From: DASQTB01 sp035642095
Lineage (GTDB): Bacteria; Actinomycetota; UBA4738; CALAEC01
Assembly: GCA_035642095.1 (NCBI GenBank)
Contig: DASQTB010000064.1
Location: 1-31,317 of the forward strand
DNA: 31,317 nucleotides
Direction: 5' to 3'
Both the position numbers and the translations under genes were made by a program. Position 1 is the first letter of the stretch. Each line of letters starts with the position of its first letter. A model generated the notes under the pieces. That model had not been told where the DNA came from. It saw only the letters and a list, made by a program, of their open reading frames with translations, and made no database searches. Positions 7,648-15,162 of the stretch are shown here, one piece after another.

Positions 7648-7665
7648 AGTGGAGCAATAGCGGAG
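7627..7665 (+). repeat. Array of four GTGG-type boxes, probable MraZ operator
   Basis: Four hexamers recur every 11 bp: GTGGAG (7627), GTGGCA (7638), GTGGAG (7649) and GCGGAG (7660), each separated by 5 nt. In E. coli, MraZ binds direct repeats of TGGGN with 5-nt spacers upstream of its own gene and represses the cluster; the arrangement here is very similar in position and design. The boxes cover the promoter spacer, the -10 and the likely transcription start. That MraZ binds here is inference by analogy. Confidence 0.65.
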
Positions 7666-7712
7666 GGTGGGGGGCCCAGCCGGGGACCCCCAGGGGATGG
7701 AGAGGACCCGCG

Positions 7713-8159
7713 GTGGCCGAGCTGCTCGGCGAGCACCACTACCAGATGGACCCGAAGGGCCGGATCTCCCTGCCGGCCAAGTTCCGTGAAGTGTTCAAGG
7801 CCGGCGTCCATCTCACGCTCGGGCAGGAGGGGTGCCTGTACGCCTTTCCCCCGGAGCAGTGGGACCGGGAGCGGGGACGTATCGAGGACCGGGCCCTGGC
7901 GGACCGGGACAGCCGGGGATACACCCGAGTGTTCTTTGGCAACGCCGAGCACGTCGATCTGGACGCCCAGGGGCGGCTGGTGGTTCCGCGACGGCTGCGC
8001 GAGAAGGTCCGGCTCGACCGGGACGTAGCCGTGGTCGGTGTGGCGGACCGGCTGGAGATCTGGCCCGAAGACGAATGGGCCCGGTACGCCGAGGCCCAGG
8101 AGACCTCGTACCAGGCCGGGGCCCTCCGCCCCGCGAGATCAGAGAGGAGCGCGCCATGA
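7713..8159 (+). CDS. mraZ: Transcriptional regulator MraZ
   Basis: A 148-residue protein with two tandem SpoVT/AbrB-type DNA-binding repeats, marked by DPKGRISLPAKFRE (13-26) and DAQGRLVVPRRLRE (84-97). MraZ forms large rings and autoregulates the dcw cluster through short direct repeats upstream; such repeats are present at 7627-7665. GTG 7713 is preceded by GGAGAGGA (7699-7706). The protein begins MAELLGEHHYQMD, matching the family N-terminus. The stop overlaps the ATG of a 34-codon ORF (ATGA), so translation may continue straight into it. Confidence 0.95.
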   Translation: MAELLGEHHYQMDPKGRISLPAKFREVFKAGVHLTLGQEGCLYAFPPEQWDRERGRIEDRALADRDSRGYTRVFFGNAEHVDLDAQGRLVVPRRLREKVRLDRDVAVVGVADRLEIWPEDEWARYAEAQETSYQAGALRPARSERSAP

Positions 8160-8260
8160 GCAGGGAGATCGGCCAGAGCCTGTATCTGATGGGGCTGTTC
8201 ACGGTGGTGAACGGGGCGGTGCTTGGTCTCGGCCTTCTGGCCGTCCGTGTCCTTGGCTGA
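8156..8260 (+). CDS. 34-residue single-span membrane micro-ORF in the dcw cluster
   Basis: A complete small ORF between mraZ and rsmH. Its ATG overlaps the mraZ stop (ATGA), and AGGAG (8145-8149) lies 6 nt upstream, a better ribosome binding site than rsmH itself has. The product starts MSREIGQSLYLMG, then a hydrophobic stretch (about 9-30, Gly-, Val- and Leu-rich, with one Asn), and ends AVRVLG: a charged N-terminus, one membrane helix and an Arg near the C-terminus. The probable rsmH start lies inside its last codons, so it may couple mraZ to rsmH translation, encode a functional membrane peptide, or both. I recognise no family. The coding case rests on the binding site, the overlaps and the coherent hydrophobic profile. 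Confidence 0.6.
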   Translation: MSREIGQSLYLMGLFTVVNGAVLGLGLLAVRVLG

Positions 8261-9122
8261 GGCGCTCCACGAACCGGTCCTGGTTACGGAGGTGGTGGAG
8301 ATACTGCGCGGAGCCGATGTCGTGGTCGACCTCACGGTGGGGTTGGGAGGACATGCCCGGGCCCTGCTCGATGCTGGCGTCGACGTCGTCGTCGGGATCG
8401 ACCGGGATGCCGAGGCGTTGGCCGAAGCCGGGCGGAGGCTCGGCGCGTACGGATCTCGGTTCCGCCCCGTGCGAGCCACTTTCAGCGGGGCGGTCGAGGC
8501 GGCGGAGGAGGCCGGCACACCGGCGGCCGGCGGTGTCCTCTACGACCTCGGCGTCTCCTCTCTCCAGCTCGATCGTCCGGAGCGGGGGTTCTCCTACCGG
8601 AGCGACGGGCCGCTCGATATGCGGATGGGCCAGGAGAACGTCACCGCGGCCCACATCGTCAATACCTATGGAGAGCGAGACCTTGAGCGGATCATCCGCG
8701 AGCACGGCGAGGAGCGCTTCGCCGGTCGGATCGCCCGGAACATCGTCCGGGCCCGGCGACGGGCCCCCCTCAAGACGACCCGCGAGCTGGCCGCGGTGGT
8801 CGCGGCCGCCGTGCCCAAGCGACGCGGGGGACCTCATCCGGCCCGCCGGACGTTCCAGGCGCTCCGGATCGAGGTCAACCGGGAGCTCGAGGAGCTGGCC
8901 GCCTCCCTTCCCCGGGCGGTCCAGCTCCTCATCCCGGGAGGGCGGATGGTGGCCATCGCCTACCACTCCCTGGAGGACCGGATCGTCAAGCGGTTCCTCC
9001 GGACGGATGACCGCTTGGAGGCCCTCACCCGGAAGCCGGTTCGTCCCACGGCTCAGGAGGCGGAGCGCAACCCCCGAGCCCGGAGCGCCAGGTTGCGCGC
9101 CGCCGAGCGGAGGGCGGCGTAA
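8247..9122 (+). CDS. rsmH: 16S rRNA m4C1402 methyltransferase RsmH
   Basis: About 291 residues. RsmH uses S-adenosylmethionine to methylate N4 of C1402 in the ribosomal decoding centre. The SAM-binding motif DLTVGLGGHARALL is at 28-41; downstream family motifs are YDLGVSSLQLDRPERGFSYR, GPLDMRMG and IAYHSLEDRIVKRFL. The start is uncertain: TTG 8223, GTG 8247 and TTG 8253 are all in frame, none with a good ribosome binding site. GTG 8247 gives MSLAEALHEPVLVTEVVE, which fits the family best. It overlaps the end of the 34-codon ORF by 14 nt, so initiation probably depends on coupling. Confidence 0.93.
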   Translation: MSLAEALHEPVLVTEVVEILRGADVVVDLTVGLGGHARALLDAGVDVVVGIDRDAEALAEAGRRLGAYGSRFRPVRATFSGAVEAAEEAGTPAAGGVLYDLGVSSLQLDRPERGFSYRSDGPLDMRMGQENVTAAHIVNTYGERDLERIIREHGEERFAGRIARNIVRARRRAPLKTTRELAAVVAAAVPKRRGGPHPARRTFQALRIEVNRELEELAASLPRAVQLLIPGGRMVAIAYHSLEDRIVKRFLRTDDRLEALTRKPVRPTAQEAERNPRARSARLRAAERRAA

Positions 9123-9509
9123 GTGGCCCTTCCCGCCCGGAGGGCTCATGAGCTCGTCCCCAGCCGGCCGGCGCCCCGGTCGCCGCTCGCCCCGGTCCCC
9201 CCGCGGGGCGAGCGGCGATACAGGCGCCGCGGGCGAAGCCGAGCCCGGCGGGTTCCCTTCCTCCTGTTCTCGGCGCTGCTGGTCGTCGGCGTCCTCCTGA
9301 TCCTCACCACGGCCCAGGCGCTCGTCGCCCAGGACGCCTTCCGGCTCTCGAAGCTCACCACCACCGCCGATCGGATCCGCATCGAGAACGACGTCCTGCG
9401 GCTTCAGGTGGCGGAGCTCTCCACTCCCGACCGCGTGGCCGAAGCGGCGCGGGCCGCGGGCCTGGTTCGGTACCGTGAGCTGGTCGTCCTGGGCGGAAGG
9501 GATCGCTGA
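9123..9509 (+). CDS. ftsL: Cell division protein FtsL-like (septum formation initiator type)
   Basis: A 128-residue bitopic membrane protein with a long basic, Pro-rich cytoplasmic N-terminus (1-43), one membrane helix (about 44-64) and an extracytoplasmic coiled coil (about 70-100) ending with a TPDRVAEAARAAGLV motif common to FtsL and FtsB proteins. It sits between rsmH and ftsI, the usual ftsL position. FtsL and FtsB pair through the coiled coil and activate the FtsW-FtsI synthase. GTG 9123 follows the rsmH stop with no gap. Sequence alone does not separate FtsL from FtsB well; gene order decides. Confidence 0.85.
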   Translation: MALPARRAHELVPSRPAPRSPLAPVPPRGERRYRRRGRSRARRVPFLLFSALLVVGVLLILTTAQALVAQDAFRLSKLTTTADRIRIENDVLRLQVAELSTPDRVAEAARAAGLVRYRELVVLGGRDR

Positions 9510-11218
9510 TGCCTCGCCCTCCCTCGGGGCGCCTGGTGGCGCTGTTCGGCACGCTGGCCCTCGCCCTGGGGGGTGTGGGCGCCCGTCTGGTGCTGCTCCA
9601 GGTCCGTGACGGACGGGCCTACGACTCTCTGGCCGCCGATCAACGGGTCCGCCGGATCGCCCTTCCGGCCGAGCGAGGCACCCTGTACGACCGATCGATG
9701 CACGAGCTGGCGCTGTCCCTTCCGGCCAAGGCGATCTACGCCGATCCGGCCCTTGTGGTCGACGCGGAGGTGACCGCATCCCGCCTGGCCCCTCTCCTCG
9801 ACATCCCCCAGGCCCGACTGGTTCGAGCGCTCACCGCGCCGTCCCGGTTCGAGTACCTGGCCCGGCGGGTGGATCTGGACGTGGCGGCTCGGATCGAGGA
9901 CCTCGGACTGCTCGGCATCTCTTCCCTGGACGAGCCGACCCGTCGGTACCCGGGCGGCAGGTTGGCGGCGCAAGTTCTCGGGTTCGTCGGGCTCGACGGC
10001 TCCGGCCTGGCCGGGCTGGAGCTCCAGTACGAGGACATCTTGGCGGGTCGGTCAGGAGAGATGGTGGTCGAGCAGGATCCCGACGGTCTGCCGATCCCCC
10101 AGGGGCTCCGTCGAACCGTCCGCCCCAGACGAGGAAGGGACCTCGTCCTCACGCTCGACAAGGACATCCAGTTCCAGGCGGAGCGGGCCCTGGCCGACGC
10201 GATCCGCCGCAACGGAGCGATCGGCGGGACGGTCATCGTGCTCGACCCCGAGACCGGCGATGTCTTGGCCATGGCCACCGAGCCTGGATTCGACGCGAAC
10301 GAGTTCGGCTCTGCCCGACCGGAGGCGACCAGAAACCGGGGCGTGACGGACGCGTACGAACCGGGGTCGGTGAACAAGGTGATCACCGCGGCCGCGGCTC
10401 TCGAGGAAGGCGTGATCACTCCGGGAGAACGGATGGTGGTCCCTGACCGGATCCAGGTGGCCGACCGCGTGTTCCACGAGTCCCATCCCCACCCCACCAT
10501 GGCCATGACGCTGACGGACGTCATCGCTCAGTCGAGCAACGTGGGCACCATCATGACCGCGGACCGGCTCGACAGCGGCCCGCTGGACGCGTACCTCCGG
10601 GCGTTCGGTTTCGGGCGGGAAACCGGGATCGGCTTTCCGGGCGAGTCGGACGGGATCCTGATGGCGGTGGAGGACTGGTGGGGAACCAGCATGGCCACGA
10701 TCCCCATCGGGCAAGGGATCGCGGTCACACCGCTTCAGATGGCGTCGGTGTACGCCACGATCGCGTCGGGCGGAGTGCGCATGGCGCCCCGGCTCGTCCG
10801 CGGCACCGTCGGGCCGGGAGGGACCGTGGTTGAGCTCCCGCCGCCGGCGAGGGAGCGCGTCGTCTCCCCCCGGACGGCCCGGCTGGTGACGGGGATGCTG
10901 GCCCATGCAGTCGACGCGGGGACCGGCCGGGATGCCCAGCTTCCTCGGTACTGGGTGGCTGGGAAGACCGGAACGGCCCGAAAGCCGCTGGAGGATGCCC
11001 GGGGCTACAGCGACCAGTACGTCGCGTCGTTCATCGGGTTCGCCCCCGCCCGGGATCCGGCGGTGGTGGTGGCGGCCATCCTCGATGAGCCCGACACCGT
11101 CTATGGGGGCGTCGCCTCCGCGCCGCTGTTCCGGGAGGTGACCCAGTTCGCCCTGGCCCATCTGCGGGTCTCCACCGGGGAGCGACCGCGAATCCCTCCC
11201 TTCGTGGTGGAGGAGTAA
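9509..11218 (+). CDS. ftsI: Septal peptidoglycan transpeptidase FtsI (class B PBP, PBP3)
   Basis: A 569-residue class B penicillin-binding protein. It has a short cytoplasmic start, one membrane helix (about 9-30), a pedestal domain containing RGTLYDRSMHELALS, and a transpeptidase domain. The three active-site motifs are intact: SVNK with the acylated serine S287, SSN (342-344) and KTGTA (486-490). No PASTA domain is present. It cross-links septal peptidoglycan together with FtsW and is the beta-lactam target. The ATG overlaps the ftsL stop by one base (TGATG). The C-terminal GGAGGAG (11209-11215) doubles as the ribosome binding site of murE. Confidence 0.96.
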   Translation: MPRPPSGRLVALFGTLALALGGVGARLVLLQVRDGRAYDSLAADQRVRRIALPAERGTLYDRSMHELALSLPAKAIYADPALVVDAEVTASRLAPLLDIPQARLVRALTAPSRFEYLARRVDLDVAARIEDLGLLGISSLDEPTRRYPGGRLAAQVLGFVGLDGSGLAGLELQYEDILAGRSGEMVVEQDPDGLPIPQGLRRTVRPRRGRDLVLTLDKDIQFQAERALADAIRRNGAIGGTVIVLDPETGDVLAMATEPGFDANEFGSARPEATRNRGVTDAYEPGSVNKVITAAAALEEGVITPGERMVVPDRIQVADRVFHESHPHPTMAMTLTDVIAQSSNVGTIMTADRLDSGPLDAYLRAFGFGRETGIGFPGESDGILMAVEDWWGTSMATIPIGQGIAVTPLQMASVYATIASGGVRMAPRLVRGTVGPGGTVVELPPPARERVVSPRTARLVTGMLAHAVDAGTGRDAQLPRYWVAGKTGTARKPLEDARGYSDQYVASFIGFAPARDPAVVVAAILDEPDTVYGGVASAPLFREVTQFALAHLRVSTGERPRIPPFVVEE

Positions 11219-11222
11219 CCGC

Positions 11223-12752
11223 GTGGTGCCGATCGTCCAGGCGCTAGAATCCGGGGCGCCGGACGTCCCGGCCGCTTCGACCGACATGTCTTTCGGGCCG
11301 CGTCCGCTCCGAGATCTCCTCGCCGAGCTCCCGACCGTCGAGGTCGTGGGCGATGTCACCGTTCCCATCGCCGGCATCGCCTACCGGTCCGCCGAGGTCC
11401 GGCCGGGATGGCTGTTCTTCTGCGTGCCCGGAGCCACCGTCGACGGTCACTCTTTCGCCGCCACGGTCGTGGCGGCCGGGGCGGTGGCCGTCATGGTGGA
11501 GCGGAGGGTGGATGTGGCGGTCCCCCAGGTGATCGTGCCGTCGCTCCGGCAGGCCATGGGGCCGGTCGCGGCGGCATTCTACGGTCGCCCGTCCCGTCGC
11601 CTCACGATGATCGGGGTGACCGGTACGAACGGCAAGACCACCACCACCTACCTCCTGGAGCGCGTCTTTCGGGAGGCCGGCCTGAGGCCGGGGATCGTGG
11701 GGACCACGGGGATCCGGGTGGATGGCCGCGCCGTCGGCCACGACCGGACCACGCCGGAGGCGCCCGACCTCCACCGTCTCCTGGCGGGCATGGAATCCGA
11801 GGGCGTCCGCGGTGTGGCCATGGAGGTCTCCTCGCACGGACTTCATCAGCATCGGGTGGGGGGGATCCGGTTCGACTGCGCGGTGTTCACCAACCTGTCG
11901 CAGGACCATCTCGACTACCACGGAACGCTCGAGGATTACTTCGAAGCGAAGCGGATGCTGTTCTCACCGGGCATGGCGGCCCGCGCGGCCGTGAACCACG
12001 ACGTGCCCGAAGGCCGGGCGTTGATCCGGCGTGATCTTCCCACGCTGACCTACGGGGTCGGGCCCGGCGCGGACGTCCGGGGGGAAGACGTCGAGGTGGG
12101 AGGCGAGGGCCTCCGGTTCCGGGTCGGCTCACTGGAGATCAGATCGCCGCTGCGAGGGGCGTTCAACGTCCACAATTGTCTGGCCACGCTCTCTGCCGCC
12201 CGCCAGGTTGGGATCGACGACACGGCGACCGCTCGAGGGCTCGCCTCGCTGCCCGGGGTCCCGGGGCGGATGGAGCCGGTCGACGCCGGCCAGCCATTCC
12301 AGGTCCTGGTCGACTACGCGCACACGCCCGACTCCCTGGAGAACGTGCTCCGAGCGGCCCGGCCGCTGGCGGGCGGACACCGGGTAATCGCGGTGTTCGG
12401 CTGCGGGGGCGATCGCGACCGCGGCAAGCGGCCCCTGATGGGAGAGGCCGCTGCCCGGTTGGCCGATCGCACCGTGATCACCAGCGACAACCCGCGCTCG
12501 GAGGATCCGGCGGCGATCATCGCCGAGATCGAACCCGGAGCCCGGCGGGGGGGTGGCCGGTACGTGGTGGAGGCCGACCGCCGGGCCGCGATCCGGATGG
12601 CCGTGGCCGAAGCTCGACCGGGTGATGTCGTGGTGATCGCCGGGAAGGGCCACGAGACCGGGCAGGAGTTCTCCGATCGCACCGTTCCCTTCGACGACCG
12701 GGTCGTAGCCCACGAAGAGCTCGAGGCCCTTGACCTGGGGGCGTGGCGATGA
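11223..12752 (+). CDS. murE: UDP-MurNAc-tripeptide synthetase MurE, meso-diaminopimelate type
   Basis: A 509-residue Mur ligase that adds the third stem amino acid to UDP-MurNAc-L-Ala-D-Glu. The ATP loop is GTNGKTTTT (134-142), the carbamylated lysine position is EAKRM (K243), and DYAHTPDSLENVL is the family signature. DNPR (422-425) is the motif that selects meso-diaminopimelate over lysine. GTG 11223 is chosen because GGAGGAG lies 7 nt upstream within the end of ftsI. An alternative ATG at 11286 has no binding site but follows a TAGAAT (11245-11250) that might be an internal -10. The gene overlaps murF by ATGA. Confidence 0.96.
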   Translation: MVPIVQALESGAPDVPAASTDMSFGPRPLRDLLAELPTVEVVGDVTVPIAGIAYRSAEVRPGWLFFCVPGATVDGHSFAATVVAAGAVAVMVERRVDVAVPQVIVPSLRQAMGPVAAAFYGRPSRRLTMIGVTGTNGKTTTTYLLERVFREAGLRPGIVGTTGIRVDGRAVGHDRTTPEAPDLHRLLAGMESEGVRGVAMEVSSHGLHQHRVGGIRFDCAVFTNLSQDHLDYHGTLEDYFEAKRMLFSPGMAARAAVNHDVPEGRALIRRDLPTLTYGVGPGADVRGEDVEVGGEGLRFRVGSLEIRSPLRGAFNVHNCLATLSAARQVGIDDTATARGLASLPGVPGRMEPVDAGQPFQVLVDYAHTPDSLENVLRAARPLAGGHRVIAVFGCGGDRDRGKRPLMGEAAARLADRTVITSDNPRSEDPAAIIAEIEPGARRGGGRYVVEADRRAAIRMAVAEARPGDVVVIAGKGHETGQEFSDRTVPFDDRVVAHEELEALDLGAWR

Positions 12753-14110
12753 AGCCGCGACGGATGACCTCCGTGGCCCGGGTCACCGGGGGCCGTCTGA
12801 AGGGGGACGACGTCGAGGTCAGGGGCGTCGCCACCGACAGCAGGGAGGTCCGGCCCGGTGACCTGTTCGTGGCCGTTCCCGGCGAGCGGGTCGACGGCCA
12901 CCTCCACGTGGGCGACGCGTTCGTCGCCGGCGCCGGGGGAGGGTTGGTGTCTCGGCCGGCACGGTTCGATGGGCCGGTGGTCGTGGTCGACGACACGCGC
13001 GGTGCCCTGCTGAGGCTGGCGGGCGACGAGCGGGACACGATCGAGGCGGACGTCGTCGGGATCACCGGCTCGACCGGGAAAACGTCGGCCAAGGATCTGA
13101 CGGCGGCGGTCCTGGCCACTCGGTTCCGCACCGCGGCCAGCCGGAAGTCCTTCAACACGGAGATCGGTGTGCCGCTGACGCTCCTCAACGCGCCGGAGGA
13201 CGCCGAGGTCGTGGTGTGCGAGATGGGGAGCCGGGGCCGCGGACACATCGCGGCGCTGTGCGAGGTGGCCCGTCCCCGGGTCGGGGCGGTGACCAACGTG
13301 GGCCGGGCCCATCTGGAGATGTTCGGGTCGCCCGAGGCAGTGGCCGATGCCAAGGCGGAGCTGGTCGAGGCCCTGCCCGGAGAGGGGGTGGCGGTGCTGA
13401 ACGGGGATGACCCGGTGGTCACGGGATTCGACCGGCGCACCCGGGCCCGGGTGATCCGCTTCGGCGCCGGGCCCGAAGCGGACGTGCGGGCCGAGGACGT
13501 CGTCCTGGACCGTCTGGGGCGGCCCTCCTTCACGCTCCGAGCGGGTGCCTCGTCGGAGCGAGTGGAGCTCTCGGTGACCGGGGAGCACATGGTCTCGAAC
13601 GCCCTGGCCGCCGCGGCCATCGGCCTGGCCCTGGGTCTTTCCGCCGGAGAGTGCGCCGCCGGGCTGAAGGAGGCTCGGGTGTCCGCCTGGCGGATGGAGG
13701 TCGTCGAGGGCGCGGATGGCCTGACGATCATCAACGATGCGTACAACGCCAACCCGACGTCGATGGCCGCCGCGCTCAAGGCCGCCCGGTGGATCGCCGG
13801 TCAGGGGCGGTGTCTGGCGGTCCTCGGCGAGATGGCGGAGCTCGGCGCGGGCTCGGCCACGGAGCACGAGGGGGTGGGCGAGCTGGTGGCCCGCCTGGGC
13901 ATCGACGGGCTGATCGTGGTCGGCCACCGGGCGCGGCACATCGCGGTCGGTGCGGCCCGGGAGGGCGTCGAGCCCGAACGCATCATCGCGTGTCACACGA
14001 TCGCCGAGGCCGAGGCCGCCGTTCGCGCTTCGGCCCGCCCGGGCGACGTCGTGCTGGTCAAGGGGTCCCGGGTGGCGGGTCTGGAGCGGCTGGCCGAGGC
14101 CCTCCGGTGA
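12749..14110 (+). CDS. murF: UDP-MurNAc-pentapeptide synthetase MurF
   Basis: A 453-residue Mur ligase that joins D-Ala-D-Ala to the UDP-MurNAc-tripeptide using ATP. The nucleotide loop is GSTGKTS (106-112), and the MurF-specific INDAYNANPTSMAAAL is present in the C-terminal half. The N-terminal domain with DSREVRPGDLFVAV matches MurE and MurF substrate domains. ATG 12749 overlaps the murE stop (ATGA); a GTG two codons upstream is less likely. The 3' end overlaps mraY by GTGA. Cytoplasmic enzyme, secure assignment. Confidence 0.96.
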   Translation: MKPRRMTSVARVTGGRLKGDDVEVRGVATDSREVRPGDLFVAVPGERVDGHLHVGDAFVAGAGGGLVSRPARFDGPVVVVDDTRGALLRLAGDERDTIEADVVGITGSTGKTSAKDLTAAVLATRFRTAASRKSFNTEIGVPLTLLNAPEDAEVVVCEMGSRGRGHIAALCEVARPRVGAVTNVGRAHLEMFGSPEAVADAKAELVEALPGEGVAVLNGDDPVVTGFDRRTRARVIRFGAGPEADVRAEDVVLDRLGRPSFTLRAGASSERVELSVTGEHMVSNALAAAAIGLALGLSAGECAAGLKEARVSAWRMEVVEGADGLTIINDAYNANPTSMAAALKAARWIAGQGRCLAVLGEMAELGAGSATEHEGVGELVARLGIDGLIVVGHRARHIAVGAAREGVEPERIIACHTIAEAEAAVRASARPGDVVLVKGSRVAGLERLAEALR

Positions 14111-15162
14111 CCAGCATCCTCGTCGCGGCTGCGATCGGCCTGTTCACCACGCTCCTGTTCACGCCAGTGGCGATCCGGATGTTCCGGATCCTGGGATGGG
14201 GCCAACGGGTCCGGGAGCCCGGACCCCACTACCCCCAACACCAACTGAAAATGGGGACCCCCACCATGGGCGGGCTGATCATCCTGGGCGGGCTCGGGTT
14301 CGCCTATCTGCTGACCGGATTGGTCTTCGGGCGGATCACCCTGACCGGGCTCCTGGTCCTCGGTGCCGGCGCGGCGCTGGCCCTGATCGGCTTCGTCGAT
14401 GACCTGCTGAAGGTGCGGAAGCAGCGGTCCCTCGGCCTGGGAAAGACCGCCAAGCTGGCCGGTCAGGCCGCGGTGGCGGTGCTCTTCGCCGCGGGGCTGA
14501 TTCGGTTCACGGATATCTCCACCGAGCTCTCGTTCATCCGGGATACGGGACTCGACCTCGGTGTGGCCTTCTTCGTGTGGGTGTTCATCATGATCGCGGG
14601 ATCATCGAACGGCGTGAACCTGACGGACGGCCTCGACGGCCTGGCCTCCGGCTCGACCGCCATGGTGTTCGCCGCGTACGTGATCATCGCGTTCTGGCAA
14701 TTCCGTCACACGTGCTCGCTGCTTCCGGTTGACGGCTGCTACCACGTCGACCTTCCGACGTCCCTCGACCTGGCCATCCTGTCGGCGTCGGCCCTGGGCG
14801 CTATCGCCGGGTTCCTGTGGTGGAACGCCGCGCCGGCCAGGATCTTCATGGGGGACACGGGGTCGCTGGCCCTCGGTGGCCTGGCCGCGGCGATGGCCAT
14901 CGCCACCCACACTCAGCTGTTGCTCCTCGTGTTGGGCGGTCTGTTCGCCCTCGAGGTGGCCTCGGTGATCCTCCAGGTGGTGTCGTTTCGGGTGTTCGGC
15001 CGGCGGCTGTTCCGGATGGCCCCGATCCACCATCACTTCGAGGTCCTCGGCTGGCACGAGTTCACGGTGATCGTCCGGTTCTGGATCGTGGCCGGCCTGG
15101 CCGTCATCTTCGGTCTCGGTCTGTTCTACGCGGACTTCCTCACCCGCGGAGGTGTGACGTGA
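14107..15162 (+). CDS. mraY: Phospho-MurNAc-pentapeptide transferase MraY
   Basis: A 351-residue polytopic membrane enzyme with about ten hydrophobic helices that transfers phospho-MurNAc-pentapeptide to undecaprenyl phosphate, making lipid I. Family landmarks: TPTMGG (51-56), the DD pair in GFVDDLLK (D98 and D99), SNGVNLTDGLDGLASG (167-182), RIFMGDTGSLALGG (245-258, D250) and the HHH of APIHHHFE (308-310). The loop around 201-215 has two Cys. GTG 14107 forms a GTGA overlap with murF; the first membrane helix begins immediately. Confidence 0.96.
   Translation: MTSILVAAAIGLFTTLLFTPVAIRMFRILGWGQRVREPGPHYPQHQLKMGTPTMGGLIILGGLGFAYLLTGLVFGRITLTGLLVLGAGAALALIGFVDDLLKVRKQRSLGLGKTAKLAGQAAVAVLFAAGLIRFTDISTELSFIRDTGLDLGVAFFVWVFIMIAGSSNGVNLTDGLDGLASGSTAMVFAAYVIIAFWQFRHTCSLLPVDGCYHVDLPTSLDLAILSASALGAIAGFLWWNAAPARIFMGDTGSLALGGLAAAMAIATHTQLLLLVLGGLFALEVASVILQVVSFRVFGRRLFRMAPIHHHFEVLGWHEFTVIVRFWIVAGLAVIFGLGLFYADFLTRGGVT

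Noticed and set aside
8199..9779. A 526-codon open frame on the minus strand
   Set aside because: It is antisense to rsmH, ftsL and ftsI, with low-complexity Arg/Pro/Gly-rich content; a codon-bias shadow.
11245..11250. TAGAAT inside the 5' end of murE as an internal promoter
   Set aside because: There is no -35, and the GTG upstream of it has an excellent ribosome binding site, so murE does not need it; noted only as a possibility.
10052..11377. A 441-codon open frame on the minus strand
   Set aside because: It is antisense to ftsI, whose motifs are intact on the plus strand.
12314..13996. A 560-codon open frame on the minus strand
   Set aside because: It is antisense to murE and murF, has no recognisable domain and is His/Arg/Gly-rich as expected of a shadow.
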